Positions 18,658 through 28,646 of a stretch of 64,000 nucleotides of DNA are shown here, in pieces (position 1 is the first letter of the stretch; each line of letters starts with the position of its first letter). The notes under the pieces were generated by a model. That model saw only the letters and a program-made list of their open reading frames with translations. It was not told the origin of the DNA and did not search any database. The DNA lies in the NCBI RefSeq assembly GCF_030161635.1, contig NZ_BSUO01000001.1, positions 3,019,199-3,083,198 on the forward strand. Direction: 5' to 3'. A program made the translations under genes and the position numbers. Source of the stretch: Mobilicoccus caccae. GTDB taxonomy: Bacteria; Actinomycetota; Actinomycetes; Actinomycetales; Dermatophilaceae.

Positions 18658-18945
18658 CTACTGTGTGAGGTGGGGTTGGAGCGCGTCGTCGTCCGCGGGA
18701 GAGGTGGGCGCGTGAGGCTCGGCACACGAGGACTCGGCGCACGGGGCCTCGGAGCCGTGGGGCTCGGCCGCGTGGAGTTCGGCGTCGTCCTCGGCCATGG
18801 ACCGCGCACGACGGCCCGGGCCCTTCCAGTCGCACCGTGCACACGCTCCGTGGGCGAACGAGCCCACCTCGGTCGTCGGGTACGAGCGACCCGTCTCGAC
18901 GTTCACCTCTGCGGCATGACGCCGAAACCAACCGAATACGGACAC
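18658..18945 (-). CDS. Small conserved actinobacterial protein with a CxxC motif
   Basis: 95 residues. The first half reads as a folded small protein: VFGWFRRHAAEVNVETGRSY, then FAHGACARCDWKGPGRRARS and AEDDAELHAAE. The pattern C-x2-C-x-W-x-G-P followed by A-x2-D-A-x2-H looks like a zinc-knuckle or redox site and recurs in uncharacterised actinobacterial proteins. The tail repeats acidic, Ala/Pro/His-rich units (EPHGSEAPCAESSCAEPHAP). GTG at 18945 has AGGAG 9 bp upstream. Function unknown. Confidence 0.7.
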   Translation of the reverse strand: MSVFGWFRRHAAEVNVETGRSYPTTEVGSFAHGACARCDWKGPGRRARSMAEDDAELHAAEPHGSEAPCAESSCAEPHAPTSPADDDALQPHLTQ

Positions 18946-19030
18946 GGGCCCAACTCCTGACCTCACCAACCAGACGCGCTCAGAGTAGACCTGGACGATC
19001 GTCCGGTGGTCGTGATCTCAGATACGTCGA

Positions 19031-19059
19031 ACGCCGGTCCCGAGGTGCGGGACCGGCGT
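19031..19059 (-). terminator. Terminator of the pst operon
   Basis: An 11-bp perfect stem (arms 19031-19041 and 19049-19059, ACGCCGGTCCC) lies about 90 bp beyond the pstB stop. Confidence 0.65.
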
Positions 19060-19145
19060 CGCTGACGTGCGCTTTGGTGCGTGGATCCGAAACCGACCGG
19101 GCGACGATCGAGTTGGTGATTCAGGAGCCGCGATCGTCCGATGGA

Positions 19146-19925
19146 TCAGCCGAACCGGCCGGAGATGTAGTCCTCCGTCGCCTTCTGGCTCGGGTTGTTG
19201 AACACCTTGTTCGTGTCGTCGAACTCCACGAGCTGCCCCGGCTTGCCCGTGCCCTCGATGTTGAAGAACCCTGTCCGGTCGGACACACGCGCAGCCTGCT
19301 GCATGTTGTGCGTCACGATGACGATCGTGTAGTTCTCCTTGAGTTCCTGGATGAGGTCCTCCACCGCGAGCGTGGAGATCGGGTCCAGCGCCGAGCAGGG
19401 CTCGTCCATGAGGACGACGTCGGGCTTGACCGCGATCGTGCGGGCGATGCACAGGCGCTGCTGCTGACCACCGGACAGCCCCGAGCCCGGCTTGTCGAGG
19501 CGGTCCTTGACCTCGTTCCACAGGTTGGCGCCCCGCAGCGAGGTCTCCACCAGCTCCTCGGCGGCCTTCTTGCTGATCCGACGGTTGTTGAGCTTGACGC
19601 CGGCAAGCACGTTCTCGGCGATCGACATCGTGGGGAACGGGTTGGGCTTCTGGAACACCATGCCGACCTTGCGGCGCACGAGCACCGGGTCGACGCCCTT
19701 GCCGTAGATGTTGTCGCCGTCGAGGATCACGTCGCCCTTGCAGTAGGCGCCGGGGATCACCTCGTGCATGCGGTTGAGCGACCTGAGGAAGGTCGACTTG
19801 CCACAGCCCGACGGGCCGATGAGCGCCGTGACGGTGCGCGGCTCGATGAAGACGTCGACGTCCTTCACCGCGAGGAAGTCGCCGTAGTAGATGTTGAGGT
19901 TCTTGACGTCGATGCTCTTCGACAT
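19146..19925 (-). CDS. pstB: Phosphate ABC transporter ATP-binding protein PstB
   Basis: ATPase subunit of the high-affinity phosphate importer. The 259 residues carry Walker [20 protein letters not shown], the ABC signature [16 protein letters not shown], Walker [16 protein letters not shown] and the H-loop [18 protein letters not shown]. Length and sequence are typical. It is last in pstS-pstC-pstA-pstB, 50 bp behind pstA. Confidence 0.98.
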   Translation of the reverse strand: MSKSIDVKNLNIYYGDFLAVKDVDVFIEPRTVTALIGPSGCGKSTFLRSLNRMHEVIPGAYCKGDVILDGDNIYGKGVDPVLVRRKVGMVFQKPNPFPTMSIAENVLAGVKLNNRRISKKAAEELVETSLRGANLWNEVKDRLDKPGSGLSGGQQQRLCIARTIAVKPDVVLMDEPCSALDPISTLAVEDLIQELKENYTIVIVTHNMQQAARVSDRTGFFNIEGTGKPGQLVEFDDTNKVFNNPSQKATEDYISGRFG

Positions 19926-19975
19926 GGTGGTTCAGCTGTCCTTCCGGGACGAGGTCGTTGACGAGGGTGCCGAGG

Positions 19976-21121
19976 TCAACGCCCGGCCTTGGGTGCGAAC
20001 AACTTCGAGATCACCCGCGCGATGATGTTGAGGCCCATGACGATGAGCATGAGGACGAGCGCAGCGGCCCACGCGCGGTCCAGAAACGGCTCCGGCGGGA
20101 TGCCCGGCGTGGCGTACTGGTAGTACGAGAACACCGGCAGGGTCGCCATGCGTCCGCTGAAGGGATTCGCGTTGTAGCTGGTCGTGATGCCGACCGTGAC
20201 GAGCAGAGGCGCCGTCTCGCCGATGACGCGGGCGATCGCCAGCGTGACACCGGTGGCGATACCGGCCAGCGCGGTCGGCAGGACGACCTTGACGATGGTC
20301 AACCACTTGGGCACGCCGAGGGCGTAGGCCGCCTCGCGCAGGTCGTTGGGGACGATGCGGAGCATCTCCTCGGTGCTGCGAACCACGGTCGGGATCATGA
20401 GCACAGCCAGCGCGGTGGCACCGATGATGCCCGCGCGGGCGCCGGGCCCCATGAACAGCACCCACAGCGCGTAGGCGAACAGGCCGGCAACGATCGAGGG
20501 GATGCCCGTCATCACGTCGACGAAGAACGTGAGTGCCCGGGCAAGCCGATTCTTCTGGCCGTACTCGACGAGGTAGATCGCGGCGAGGATGCCGATGGGG
20601 ATCGCGACGACCGAGGCGATGGCCGTGACGATGAGCGTGCCCTGGATGGCGTGGTAAGCTCCGCCGCCCTCACCGACGATGCCGCGCATCGTCAGGGTGA
20701 AGAACTCGACGTCGAACCGTTCGGCGCCCTTGCGGACGACCTCGATGAGCACCGAGACGAGCGGGATGAGCGCCAGCGCGAACATCGTCGTCACGACGCC
20801 CGTGACCAGGCGGTCGAGAGCGTGGCGGGAGCCCTCGGTCGCCCGCGAGGCGGCGTAGATCGTCACGCAGTAGATGAGGGCCGCCAGGACGACGATGCCG
20901 ACCTGGTTGAACCCCCATCCGAGGAGGAAGGAGAGGGCGAACCCGGCGGCGATGGCCCCGAGGCCGATGGCACGCCGGATGGTCGGACTCAACGTGCCGT
21001 GTGCCAGCGTGCCCCCGGAGGCCCCGGAGGCGCCGGTCTTCGTGGCGCCGGACTGGGCGGTGGAACCGCTCGTGGACTCGGGCATCTGGCGCGCCTTCAT
21101 GTGGTCGTCGGTACGAGTCAT
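19976..21121 (-). CDS. pstA: Phosphate ABC transporter permease PstA
   Basis: Inner-membrane permease half. The 381 residues begin with an unusually long polar, Ser/Gly/Ala-rich leader (about 1-45), then six or more membrane segments. The EAA-type loop EEMLRIVPNDLREAAYALGVPKWLTIVKVVLP that contacts PstB is visible around residues 255-287. Typical PstA is 280-360 residues, so the N-terminus is long. One base separates it from the pstC stop (stop and ATG nearly overlap). Confidence 0.95.
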   Translation of the reverse strand: MTRTDDHMKARQMPESTSGSTAQSGATKTGASGASGGTLAHGTLSPTIRRAIGLGAIAAGFALSFLLGWGFNQVGIVVLAALIYCVTIYAASRATEGSRHALDRLVTGVVTTMFALALIPLVSVLIEVVRKGAERFDVEFFTLTMRGIVGEGGGAYHAIQGTLIVTAIASVVAIPIGILAAIYLVEYGQKNRLARALTFFVDVMTGIPSIVAGLFAYALWVLFMGPGARAGIIGATALAVLMIPTVVRSTEEMLRIVPNDLREAAYALGVPKWLTIVKVVLPTALAGIATGVTLAIARVIGETAPLLVTVGITTSYNANPFSGRMATLPVFSYYQYATPGIPPEPFLDRAWAAALVLMLIVMGLNIIARVISKLFAPKAGR

Positions 21122-21122
21122 G

Positions 21123-22064
21123 TCAGTTCGCTCCCGAGAACTCGGAACGCCGGGAGACGATCCACCGGGCGATCATGTTCACGGCCAGCGTCACCGCGAA
21201 GAGCACGAGGCCCGAGGCGATGAGCACGTTTGTGCCCAGGCCGCTGGTCTCCGGGAACTGCAGGGCGATGTTGCCGGCGATCGTTCCGGGGTTGCTGTTG
21301 CTGACGAGGTCCAGCGAGATGCCGCCGGACATCGACAGGATGATGGCGACCGCCATGGTCTCGCCGAGCGCGCGTCCGAGGCCGAGCATCATGCCCGAGA
21401 CGATGCCGGACTTGCCGAACGGCAGCACGGACATCTGGATCATCTCCCACCGCGTGGCGCCGAGGGCGAGAGAGGCCTCCTCGTGCAGGCGCGGCGTCTG
21501 GAGGAAGACCTCACGGTTCACGGCCGTCATGATCGGCAGGATCATCACGCCGAGGACGATCGCGACGGTGAACATCGTGCGGCCGGTGACGCTGGCGTCG
21601 GAGGAGAAGAACGGGAGGAACCCGAGGTTGTCGGCCAACCAGGCCGTCACCGGGTAGGCGGCGGGCGCCAGCACGTACACGCCCCACAGGCCGAAGATCA
21701 GCGAGGGGACGGCCGCCAGCAGGTCGACGAGGTAGCCGAGCGCCTGCGCCAGCTTGCGCGGCGCGTAGTGGGTGATGAACAGGGCGATGCCGATGGCGAG
21801 CGGGGTCGCGATGAGCAGCGCCCAGAAGGCCGAGTAGACCGTGCCGAACAGCAGCGGGGCGATGTAGGCCACCAGGCCTTTGCCGCCGGTGATCTGCTCG
21901 GCGGGGGCCACGAGAGCCGGCCAGGCCTGCCACAACAGGAACCCGGCGACACCCGCCAGCGAGGCGAGGATGAGGATGCCGGACCCGATCGAGGCGCCCG
22001 CGAAGATGCGGTCACCCGGACGGGACACCGCCTTCGGTGGCGAACCGGCTGTCTGCGTAGTCAC
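21123..22064 (-). CDS. pstC: Phosphate ABC transporter permease PstC
   Basis: Second permease half of the phosphate importer, 313 residues with six membrane segments. Diagnostic stretches are HYAPRKLAQALGYLVDLLAAVPSLIFGLWG and the ATPase-contact loop LHEEASLALGATRWEMIQMSVLPFGKSGIVSGMMLGLGRALGETMAV. Length is typical. It lies 135 bp behind pstS, with a strong hairpin in between. Confidence 0.97.
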   Translation of the reverse strand: MTTQTAGSPPKAVSRPGDRIFAGASIGSGILILASLAGVAGFLLWQAWPALVAPAEQITGGKGLVAYIAPLLFGTVYSAFWALLIATPLAIGIALFITHYAPRKLAQALGYLVDLLAAVPSLIFGLWGVYVLAPAAYPVTAWLADNLGFLPFFSSDASVTGRTMFTVAIVLGVMILPIMTAVNREVFLQTPRLHEEASLALGATRWEMIQMSVLPFGKSGIVSGMMLGLGRALGETMAVAIILSMSGGISLDLVSNSNPGTIAGNIALQFPETSGLGTNVLIASGLVLFAVTLAVNMIARWIVSRRSEFSGAN

Positions 22065-22131
22065 GAAAGTCTCTCTCTTGACGGGGTGCAGGAATCTGGC
22101 GGGCCGTCAGGCCTCTCCGGTGATCGCACTT

Positions 22132-22166
22132 CGGTCCGGCCCACCCGGAGCGGGTGAGCCGGACCG
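22132..22166 (-). terminator. Hairpin between pstS and pstC (partial terminator/attenuator)
   Basis: A 15-bp stem with one mismatch (arms 22132-22146 and 22152-22166) lies in the 135-bp gap. Such hairpins behind binding-protein genes usually lower expression of the downstream permease genes relative to the binding protein. Confidence 0.6.
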
Positions 22167-22199
22167 AGGTCGTGCTGCGTTGTGATGACGCCGCGCGGA

Positions 22200-23312
22200 T
22201 CAGCCGGCCGAGATGGCGTTGATGCCCTTCATGCCGTTCTCGCGAGCGGTGTTCGAGATCGGGGCGGAACCCGCGGCCTCGGCGGCGGCCTTCTGGCCGT
22301 CCTCGCTGACGGTGTAGGACAACCACGCCTTGACGAGGTCGGCCGTCTTCTGGTCGCTGTACTTGGTGCAGGCCAGGGTGTAGGCGGCGAGCACGATGGG
22401 GTAGGTGCCACCCTCGGTGGTGTCGCGCTTGAGGTCGATCGCGAAGTCGTACTGCGACTTGCGGTTCGGGGCCTTCTCGGAGGCGTCGATGACCTTGGCC
22501 GCGGCCTCGGGGCTGTACTCGACGAACTCCTCGCCGACCTTGACCTTGGCGGTCTTGAGGTCGCCGACCTGGCTGGCGTCGGCGTAACCGATCGTGCCGT
22601 CACCGGCGTTGATGGCCTGGACGACACCGGAGGTGCCCTTGGCTGCCTCGCCACCCTGGATCGGCCAGTTGCCGTCGGCCTCGTTCGTCCACTCCTTGGG
22701 AGCGGCCTTGTTGAGGTAGTCGGTGAAGTTCTCGGTGGTGCCCGACTTGTCGGAACGGTGAACCGGGGTGATGTTGGTGGCCGGCAGCTGCGCGCCCGGG
22801 TTGTCGGCGGCGATGGCCGGGTCGTTCCACGTGGTGATCTTGCCGGAGAAGATCTTGGCGATGGTGGGCGCCGAGAGCTGGAGGTTGTCGACACCCTGGA
22901 CCTTGTAGGCCAGGGCGATCGGGGAGATGTAGGCCGGGAACTCGATGAGCTCACCGCAGGTGGCCGGGACCTTGCCCTGCTCCTCCTCGTCGAGGTAGGC
23001 GTCCGAGCCGGCGAACTGCACGGCGCCCGCGAGGAACTGCTCGCGGCCGGCGCCGGAGCCCTGGGGGTCGTAGTTGACCGTCGCGTCGGGGTTGGCCCCC
23101 TCGAACTTGGCCTTCCACGCCTCGACCGCCGCGGCCTGGGAGCTGGCTCCGACCCCGGAGATCGTGCCGGAGACGCCGGCCGAGGTGGCCCCACCGGTGG
23201 CGCCGCCGTTCTGAGCCGGCTGCTCGTTGGCAGGCGCACCACAGGCGGTGAGTGAGAAAGCGAGAGCGAGAGTGGCCGGCAGTGCGACCCGGCCGAAGGT
23301 GGTGCGCTTCAC
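22200..23312 (-). CDS. pstS: Phosphate-binding lipoprotein PstS
   Basis: Extracellular phosphate receptor of the Pst system. The 370 residues begin with a lipoprotein signal (lipobox LTAC, lipidated C24), followed by a Gly/Ala/Thr linker. The mature part shows the PstS phosphate-site motifs SGTISGVGASSQAAA, QGSGAGREQF and HRSDKSGTTENFTDYL, and the later YADASQVGD. It is the first gene of the operon. A PHO-box-like repeat stands about 120 bp upstream, so phosphate-starvation control by RegX3 is likely. Confidence 0.97.
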   Translation of the reverse strand: MKRTTFGRVALPATLALAFSLTACGAPANEQPAQNGGATGGATSAGVSGTISGVGASSQAAAVEAWKAKFEGANPDATVNYDPQGSGAGREQFLAGAVQFAGSDAYLDEEEQGKVPATCGELIEFPAYISPIALAYKVQGVDNLQLSAPTIAKIFSGKITTWNDPAIAADNPGAQLPATNITPVHRSDKSGTTENFTDYLNKAAPKEWTNEADGNWPIQGGEAAKGTSGVVQAINAGDGTIGYADASQVGDLKTAKVKVGEEFVEYSPEAAAKVIDASEKAPNRKSQYDFAIDLKRDTTEGGTYPIVLAAYTLACTKYSDQKTADLVKAWLSYTVSEDGQKAAAEAAGSAPISNTARENGMKGINAISAG

Positions 23313-23430
23313 GTCTACAAGACCTTTCGAAGGTTGATGCTCGAAGTGGACGATCCGCGAGTCTCGGCATCCACATTCCGAAGGGCGTACATGGCGACGT
23401 TAAGGGGGGCGGTGACCAACCATCTCCCCC

Positions 23431-23451
23431 CAGGTGAACGAGACGTGAACG
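23431..23451 (-). promoter_or_regulatory. PHO box upstream of pstS
   Basis: On the minus strand GTTCACGTCTC is directly followed by GTTCACCTGG: two GTTCAC units in exact 11-bp tandem. A further GGTCACC lies 22 bp after the second unit, in phase with the 11-bp period. This matches the PHO box recognised by PhoP/RegX3 in actinobacteria. Confidence 0.75.
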
Positions 23452-23517
23452 CAGGCAGGACACTCGTCCGACGTGTGAGGTGCGTCTCGCCAGCGCCTCA
23501 CCAGGCGGGATAGTCCT

Positions 23518-24120
23518 TCAGACCAGGGACTCGCGCCGCCACAGCGAGGCGCACACCTCGAGGTCGTCGGCCATCGTCGCGATCTGCGCTGCGCCACTGG
23601 CCAACCCGCGCACGGCCAGGGACTCGATGGGCCGGATGTCGTCGCGCGAGGCACGTCCGGCGGCGATGACGCGGCAGAACGCGGCGGCCCGGTCGAGGGC
23701 GCCGTCGAGGTCGCCTTCGAAGACGCCGGTGAGCACCGAGTCGGCGAGCTGTCGCACCTCTTCGGGGCCGGGCGGGGTGGCGACGCCGGCGATCGCTCCC
23801 GACACCTGGGCGAAGATCAGCCCGTCACGGTAGTCGGCACTGGCCCCGACCGCGTCGCGCCGCACCCACTCGCGCAGGACGTACAGGCGCCACAGCGCTC
23901 CGGGGAGGCTGCGGGCCGGCCGCTCCGACCACAACTCCGCGACCGTGGTCAGCCCGACCTCGTCGACGAGCGCGACGAGGCGGGCCGTGAGCTCGGGGTC
24001 GCGCCGGGCCCGGCCCGTGCGCACGACGATGGCCGCGGTCTCGTGCGCGACCTGCATGATGACAGCCGGGTCGAGGCTCTCCTGCGCGAAGGAGTCGAGC
24101 GCCGCGGCGTCCAGCATCAC
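23518..24120 (-). CDS. Conserved actinobacterial protein of unknown function
   Basis: 200 residues, almost entirely helical by composition, with no signal peptide or membrane segment. Visible landmarks are LTTVAELWSERPARSLPGALWRLYVLREWVRRD (about 75-107) and SLAVRGLASGAAQIATMADDLEVCASLWRRE near the end. No catalytic motif was seen. It lies 33 bp behind treZ in the same direction and may be co-transcribed with the trehalose genes. Confidence 0.8.
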   Translation of the reverse strand: MMLDAAALDSFAQESLDPAVIMQVAHETAAIVVRTGRARRDPELTARLVALVDEVGLTTVAELWSERPARSLPGALWRLYVLREWVRRDAVGASADYRDGLIFAQVSGAIAGVATPPGPEEVRQLADSVLTGVFEGDLDGALDRAAAFCRVIAAGRASRDDIRPIESLAVRGLASGAAQIATMADDLEVCASLWRRESLV

Positions 24121-24153
24121 CGGACGCCGGGGCCGGGGGCGGTCATCGGGACA

Positions 24154-25953
24154 TCACTCGGAGGCCGGGCCGACGATGACGACCGAGTTCGGGACGAGGT
24201 GGAGCATCCCGTCGGCCATCGTCGTGGTCGCGTCGAGGGCGAGCAGGACGACCGCGTTGCCGCCGGCGCCGGTCATGTCGATGTCGACGTTCTCCCCCGA
24301 GAGGTTGACCGCGACGCGATGCTTGCCGCGCACGACGATCAGTGAGCCGTCGACCGGCCCCGGTTCGACGCCGACGGCGGTGAGATCGCCCGAGGAGAGG
24401 TCCGGGCGCGCGCGCCGCAACGCCAGCAGCGCGCGGTACCAGCCGAGCATCCGCTCGTGCTCGCCCTCGTCGACCTCGTCCCACGCCAGGGTCGACGCCT
24501 CGACCGTCGAGACGGCCTGCGGGTCCGGGACGTCGTCCTCGGTCCAGCCGTGGGTGGCGAACTCGCGCCGACGACCGCTGCGGACCGCCTCGGCGAGGTC
24601 GGGATCGGTGTGGTCGGTGAAGTACTGCCACGGGGTGGACGCGGCCCATTCCTCGCCCATGAAGAGCATCGGGGTGTACGGGCTCGTCAAGAGCAGCGCG
24701 GCACCGACGGCCAGGCGGCGGAAGGGCACCGTCGCGGCCAGGCGGTCGCCGGAGCGGCGGTTGCCCACCTGGTCGTGGGTCTGGAGCGAGGCGACGAACG
24801 CCGAGCCGTCGACGAGCTCGGGGTCGACGGGACGACCGTGCGTGCGACCACGGAACGTCGAGTAGGTGTCGACGTGGAAGAACGGGCTGGTGAGCACCGT
24901 CTCCAGCGCGTGCGGAGCGGCGAAATCGCCGTAGTAGCCCTGGGATTCGCCCGTCAGCGCCACGTGCAGGCCGTGGTGGACGTCGTCGGCCCACTGGGCG
25001 TGCAGGCCGAGTCCGCCGCGCTCGCGGGCGGTGACGGTGCGCGGGTCGTTGCGGTCGCTCTCGGCGATGAGGTGGATCGTGCGACCGCTCTCCTCGGCGA
25101 AGTCGTCGACCGCGGTGGAGAACTCCTCGAGGATGTGCAGGGCACGCTCGTCGTGCAGTTCGTGGACGGCATCCAGGCGCAGGGCGTCGAGGCGGTAGTC
25201 GCGGACCCACGACATCACGTTGTCCACGAGGTAGGCGCGCACGACGTCGCTGTGCTCGCCGTCGAGGTTGATCGCCGAACCCCAGGGCGTGTGGTGGCGA
25301 TCGGTGAAGTACGGGCCGTAGGCGAGCAGGTAGTTGCCGTCGGGGCCGAGGTGGTTGTGCACCACGTCGAGCGCGACCGCCAACCCCCGCCGGTGCGCGG
25401 CGTCGACGAACCGCTGCAGCGCGGCCGGGCCGCCGTAGGGCTCGTGGACCGAGAACGGCGCCACGCCGTCGTATCCCCACCCGTGGATGCCGGGGAAGGA
25501 GGCGACGGGCATGAGCTCGACGGTGTCGACGCCAAGTTCGACGAGATGGTCGAGCTTCTCGATGGCCGAGTCGAGGGTGCGCCCCGGGGTGAACGTGCCG
25601 ACGTGCAGCTCGTAGATCGTGGAGCCGCGCAGGTCGACGCCCGACCAGTCACCCGCCGTCCACTCGAAGGTGTCGAGGTCGACCACGGCGGCGCGGCCGT
25701 GCGGGCCGTCGGGCAGGCGGCGGGCCGCCGGGTCGGGCAGCACCGGGCCTCCGTCGAGGCTGTAGCCGTACCGAGCGCCCTCTGGCGCGGGCAGACGCAC
25801 GGTCCACCAGCCGTCGGGCAGCGGCTCCATGTCGTGGCGCACGTCGTCGAGCTCGATCTCGACGCGTTCCTGCGCGAACGGCGCCCAGACGGTGAATTCA
25901 CGGACGTCTCCGCGGCGGACTCCTGCTGCGGCGATCGAGGGGATCTGGCTCAT
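24154..25953 (-). CDS. treZ: Malto-oligosyltrehalose trehalohydrolase TreZ
   Basis: Releases trehalose from the end produced by TreY. The 599 residues have an N-terminal beta domain (REFTVWAPFAQERVEIELDD) and a GH13 barrel: IYELHVGTFTPGRTLDSAIEKLDHLVELGVDTVELMPVA, ALDVVHNHLGPDGNYL, LDALRLDAVHEL (catalytic Asp), LIAESDRNDPRTV (catalytic Glu) and LQTHDQVGNR. The start MSQIPSIAAAG at 25953 has AGGAAG upstream. An apparent in-frame join to treY is an artefact of the frameshift in treY. Confidence 0.93.
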   Translation of the reverse strand: MSQIPSIAAAGVRRGDVREFTVWAPFAQERVEIELDDVRHDMEPLPDGWWTVRLPAPEGARYGYSLDGGPVLPDPAARRLPDGPHGRAAVVDLDTFEWTAGDWSGVDLRGSTIYELHVGTFTPGRTLDSAIEKLDHLVELGVDTVELMPVASFPGIHGWGYDGVAPFSVHEPYGGPAALQRFVDAAHRRGLAVALDVVHNHLGPDGNYLLAYGPYFTDRHHTPWGSAINLDGEHSDVVRAYLVDNVMSWVRDYRLDALRLDAVHELHDERALHILEEFSTAVDDFAEESGRTIHLIAESDRNDPRTVTARERGGLGLHAQWADDVHHGLHVALTGESQGYYGDFAAPHALETVLTSPFFHVDTYSTFRGRTHGRPVDPELVDGSAFVASLQTHDQVGNRRSGDRLAATVPFRRLAVGAALLLTSPYTPMLFMGEEWAASTPWQYFTDHTDPDLAEAVRSGRRREFATHGWTEDDVPDPQAVSTVEASTLAWDEVDEGEHERMLGWYRALLALRRARPDLSSGDLTAVGVEPGPVDGSLIVVRGKHRVAVNLSGENVDIDMTGAGGNAVVLLALDATTTMADGMLHLVPNSVVIVGPASE

Positions 25954-26035
25954 GGGACTTCCTGCTGGACGGGCATGGGACGGGCGGATCGTGGCGGGTG
26001 GACGACCGGGGTGGCGGTCGGCACCGTGAGGCCGG

Positions 26036-28497
26036 TCATCGTTGCACGAGGACGGCGACGGGGCGACGCGAGAAGAGTTCGGCCAGGAGCCGCTCCCCGC
26101 CGGTGTGGGTCTCGCCGGTGAGGACGTCGGTCCACTCCCCTCGCCCAGGGTGACCGTGGCCTGCCCCCAGCCGCCGGCGGCGGACAGGCGGGCCGGCGCG
26201 CGGGTCACGAGGACGGTCACCGCTCCCTTGCCACCGCGACCGAACGCGCTGCCGAGGAAGGTTCCCGAGTGCGTGCGGGTGAAGCCGACGACGTGCTCAC
26301 CGGCCGCGGAGATCGGGGCGTAGGCGGAGTTGTCGCCGAACAGCTCGGGCGAGTCACGGCGCAGACGCAACAGCGTGGAGGTGACCAGGAGCTTCTCGGC
26401 GTCGAGCGGGCTGGATCCGGCGACCTCCGGCAAGCCGGCCTCGACTCCGGCGGCGTCGAGCTCGGCGAGCAGCACCGAGCGCCGTTCGTAGTCGACCGGG
26501 CGGCGGTTGTCGGGGTCGACGAGGGAGAGGTCGACGATCTCGCACCCCTGGTAGGTGTCGGGGACACCCGGCAACGTCAGCGCGAGCACCTTCTGCGCGA
26601 GCACCGTGGCCCGCACCCCCTCGGCGTGCTCCTCCAGCGCGGCGTCGACCGCGTCGTGCAGACGTCCGTCGGTGCGCAGCTTGGCCGCGAACGCGACGAC
26701 GCGGCGCTCGTACTCCTCGTCGCCGTCGACCCAGGCGGTGTGCTGCTTGGCCTCGCGCAACGCCTTGAGCAGGTACTCCTCCAGTCGGTCGTCGCCGATG
26801 TCGCCGACGCCGAGGATCGTCTGCCAGAGCAGGTGGGCCGTCGGGGTGTCGATGCCGAACTCCTCGGCCTGCTCCCGGCTGATCGCCGAGCACGTGGCCC
26901 ACGCCTGAGCGTCACCGGCCACGGCGAGCAGGCGGGCGCGGACGTCCTCGCTGCGCTTGGTGTCGTGGGTGGACAGCGCGATCATGCCGATCGGCCAGTC
27001 CTGCTGCTGCCGGTCCGCCCACTCGTGCAGCACCGCCGGCGAGCCGTGGTCGAGCAGTTCGGGGTCGCCGCCGACCTCGTTGAGCGCGATCAGGCGGTGC
27101 CAGCGGTAGAACGTCGTGTCCTCGATGCCCTTGGCCATGACCGGGCCCCACGTCTGCTGCAGACGCACCGAGAAGTCGACGGCGGCGGGGTGGTCGTCGT
27201 CCTCGGCGATGGTGAGGGCGCTGAGCTCGCGCAGTTCGGGCTCGAGATCGGGGCGGGAGTCCAGCGCCGCGACGAAGGCCGAGGTGAGGCGCTCCCGCGC
27301 GATCGGGCTGAGGCGCTCGTCCGGGCGCACGTACGCGCGGTAGACCTCACCCGCGACGAGGAGTTCGACGATCGCGGCGCGCAGGCGCTCGGGGTCGTGC
27401 TCGGGGAGCACCTCGCGGGCACGGCGCGTCAGGCGCTCGACCTCGGGGCCGAGTGACTGCGCCACGACCTGGCGCTTGGCCGCGTCGACGGCCTCGGTCA
27501 CGGTGTGTTCGCCGCCGGCCTCGTCCCAGCAGCGCGTGATGGCCTCGGCCACGACCGGGTCGGAGTCGACGAGCGCGGCGGTGATGGCCCGCATGCCGTC
27601 GTAGCCCGTCGTGCCGGCGGAGCGCCAACTCGTCGGGAGCGCCTCGTCGCCCTCGAGGATCTTCTCGACCCACACGGGCGTGCCGCGACGGGTGGCCTTG
27701 TCGAGCTGCTCCAGGTAGCCGGCGGGGTCGGCCAGGCCGTCCGGGTGGTCGATGCGGAAGCCGTCGATGAACCCCTGCCGGTGCAGGTCGAGCAGCAGCG
27801 CGTGCGTCGCCTCGAACACCTCGGGGATCTCCACGCGCACCGCGATGAGCGAGTCCACCTCGAAGAAGCGGCGGTAGTTGAGGACCGTCTCCTTGTCGCG
27901 CCAGGAGGCGAGGCGGTAGTGCTGTCGGTCGAGGACGTCGCGCACGCTCGTCTCGGCGTCGCCCTCGGTGCCCAGCGCCACGGGCAGGACGTGCTCGTAG
28001 TACCGGATGACGGGGGCGGTGTGCCCGTCGAGGTCGATCTCGTCCAGGGTGATCTCGCCGTTGTCGAGGACCTCGTCGAGGTCGGCACCGAGGATCGGCA
28101 GACCGATCCGGCCGCCGCCGGCCTTCCAGTCGATGTCGAACCACTCGGCGGTGCTGGCGTCACGACCGTCGCGCAGGACCTCCCACAACGGGCGGGCCAG
28201 GTGCTCGGGGGCGACCAGCGCCATGTGGTTGGGGACGACGTCGACGACGATCCCGAGTCCGTACTCCTTGGCGGCCTCCGCGAGCCGCTCGAACGCGACC
28301 CGGCCACCCAGGTCTTCGGAGACGCGGGTGTGGTCGACGACGTCGTATCCGTGCATCGAGCCCTGCGCCGCCTGCAGGATCGGCGAGAGGTACAGGTGGG
28401 AGACCCCGAGCGAGGCCAGGTAGGGGAGGATCTGCCCGGCGTCGTCGAACCCGAAACCCTCGTGCATCTGCAGTCGGTAGGTACCGGTGACGTTCAT
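26036..28497 (-). CDS. treY: Malto-oligosyltrehalose synthase TreY (frameshifted near the 3' end)
   Basis: Converts the reducing end of maltodextrins to a trehalose unit. The start MNVTGTYRLQMHEGFGFDDAGQILPYLASLGVSHLYLSPIL is typical. Other GH13 landmarks are VVDVVPNHMA, FRIDHPDGLADP, WVEKILEGDEALP and VPDTYQGCEIVDLSLVDPDNRRPVDY. Near the end GGWGQATVTLGEG runs out of frame; one base added to the C-run 26137-26140 (G-run in the gene) restores EWTDVLTGETHTGGERLLAE and a TGA at 26036, giving 820 residues. treZ then starts separately 82 bp downstream. Confidence 0.92.
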
Positions 28498-28646
28498 GGC
28501 GGAGCGGCTCCCTCAGGCAGGCACAGCGCACCCGGCCGGACGCGCCCGACCCACGGTACTGGCCCCCGGAATCCGCGCTCGACGGCCCGTGGCCCCTACT
28601 GCGGCGGACGATGCGCGCGGGGAGCGCCGAAACTCCTCGGTCCTTT

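Noticed and set aside
24154..28497. A natural TreY-TreZ fusion enzyme
   Set aside because: The junction is out-of-frame sequence; one base restores two normal genes with normal termini.
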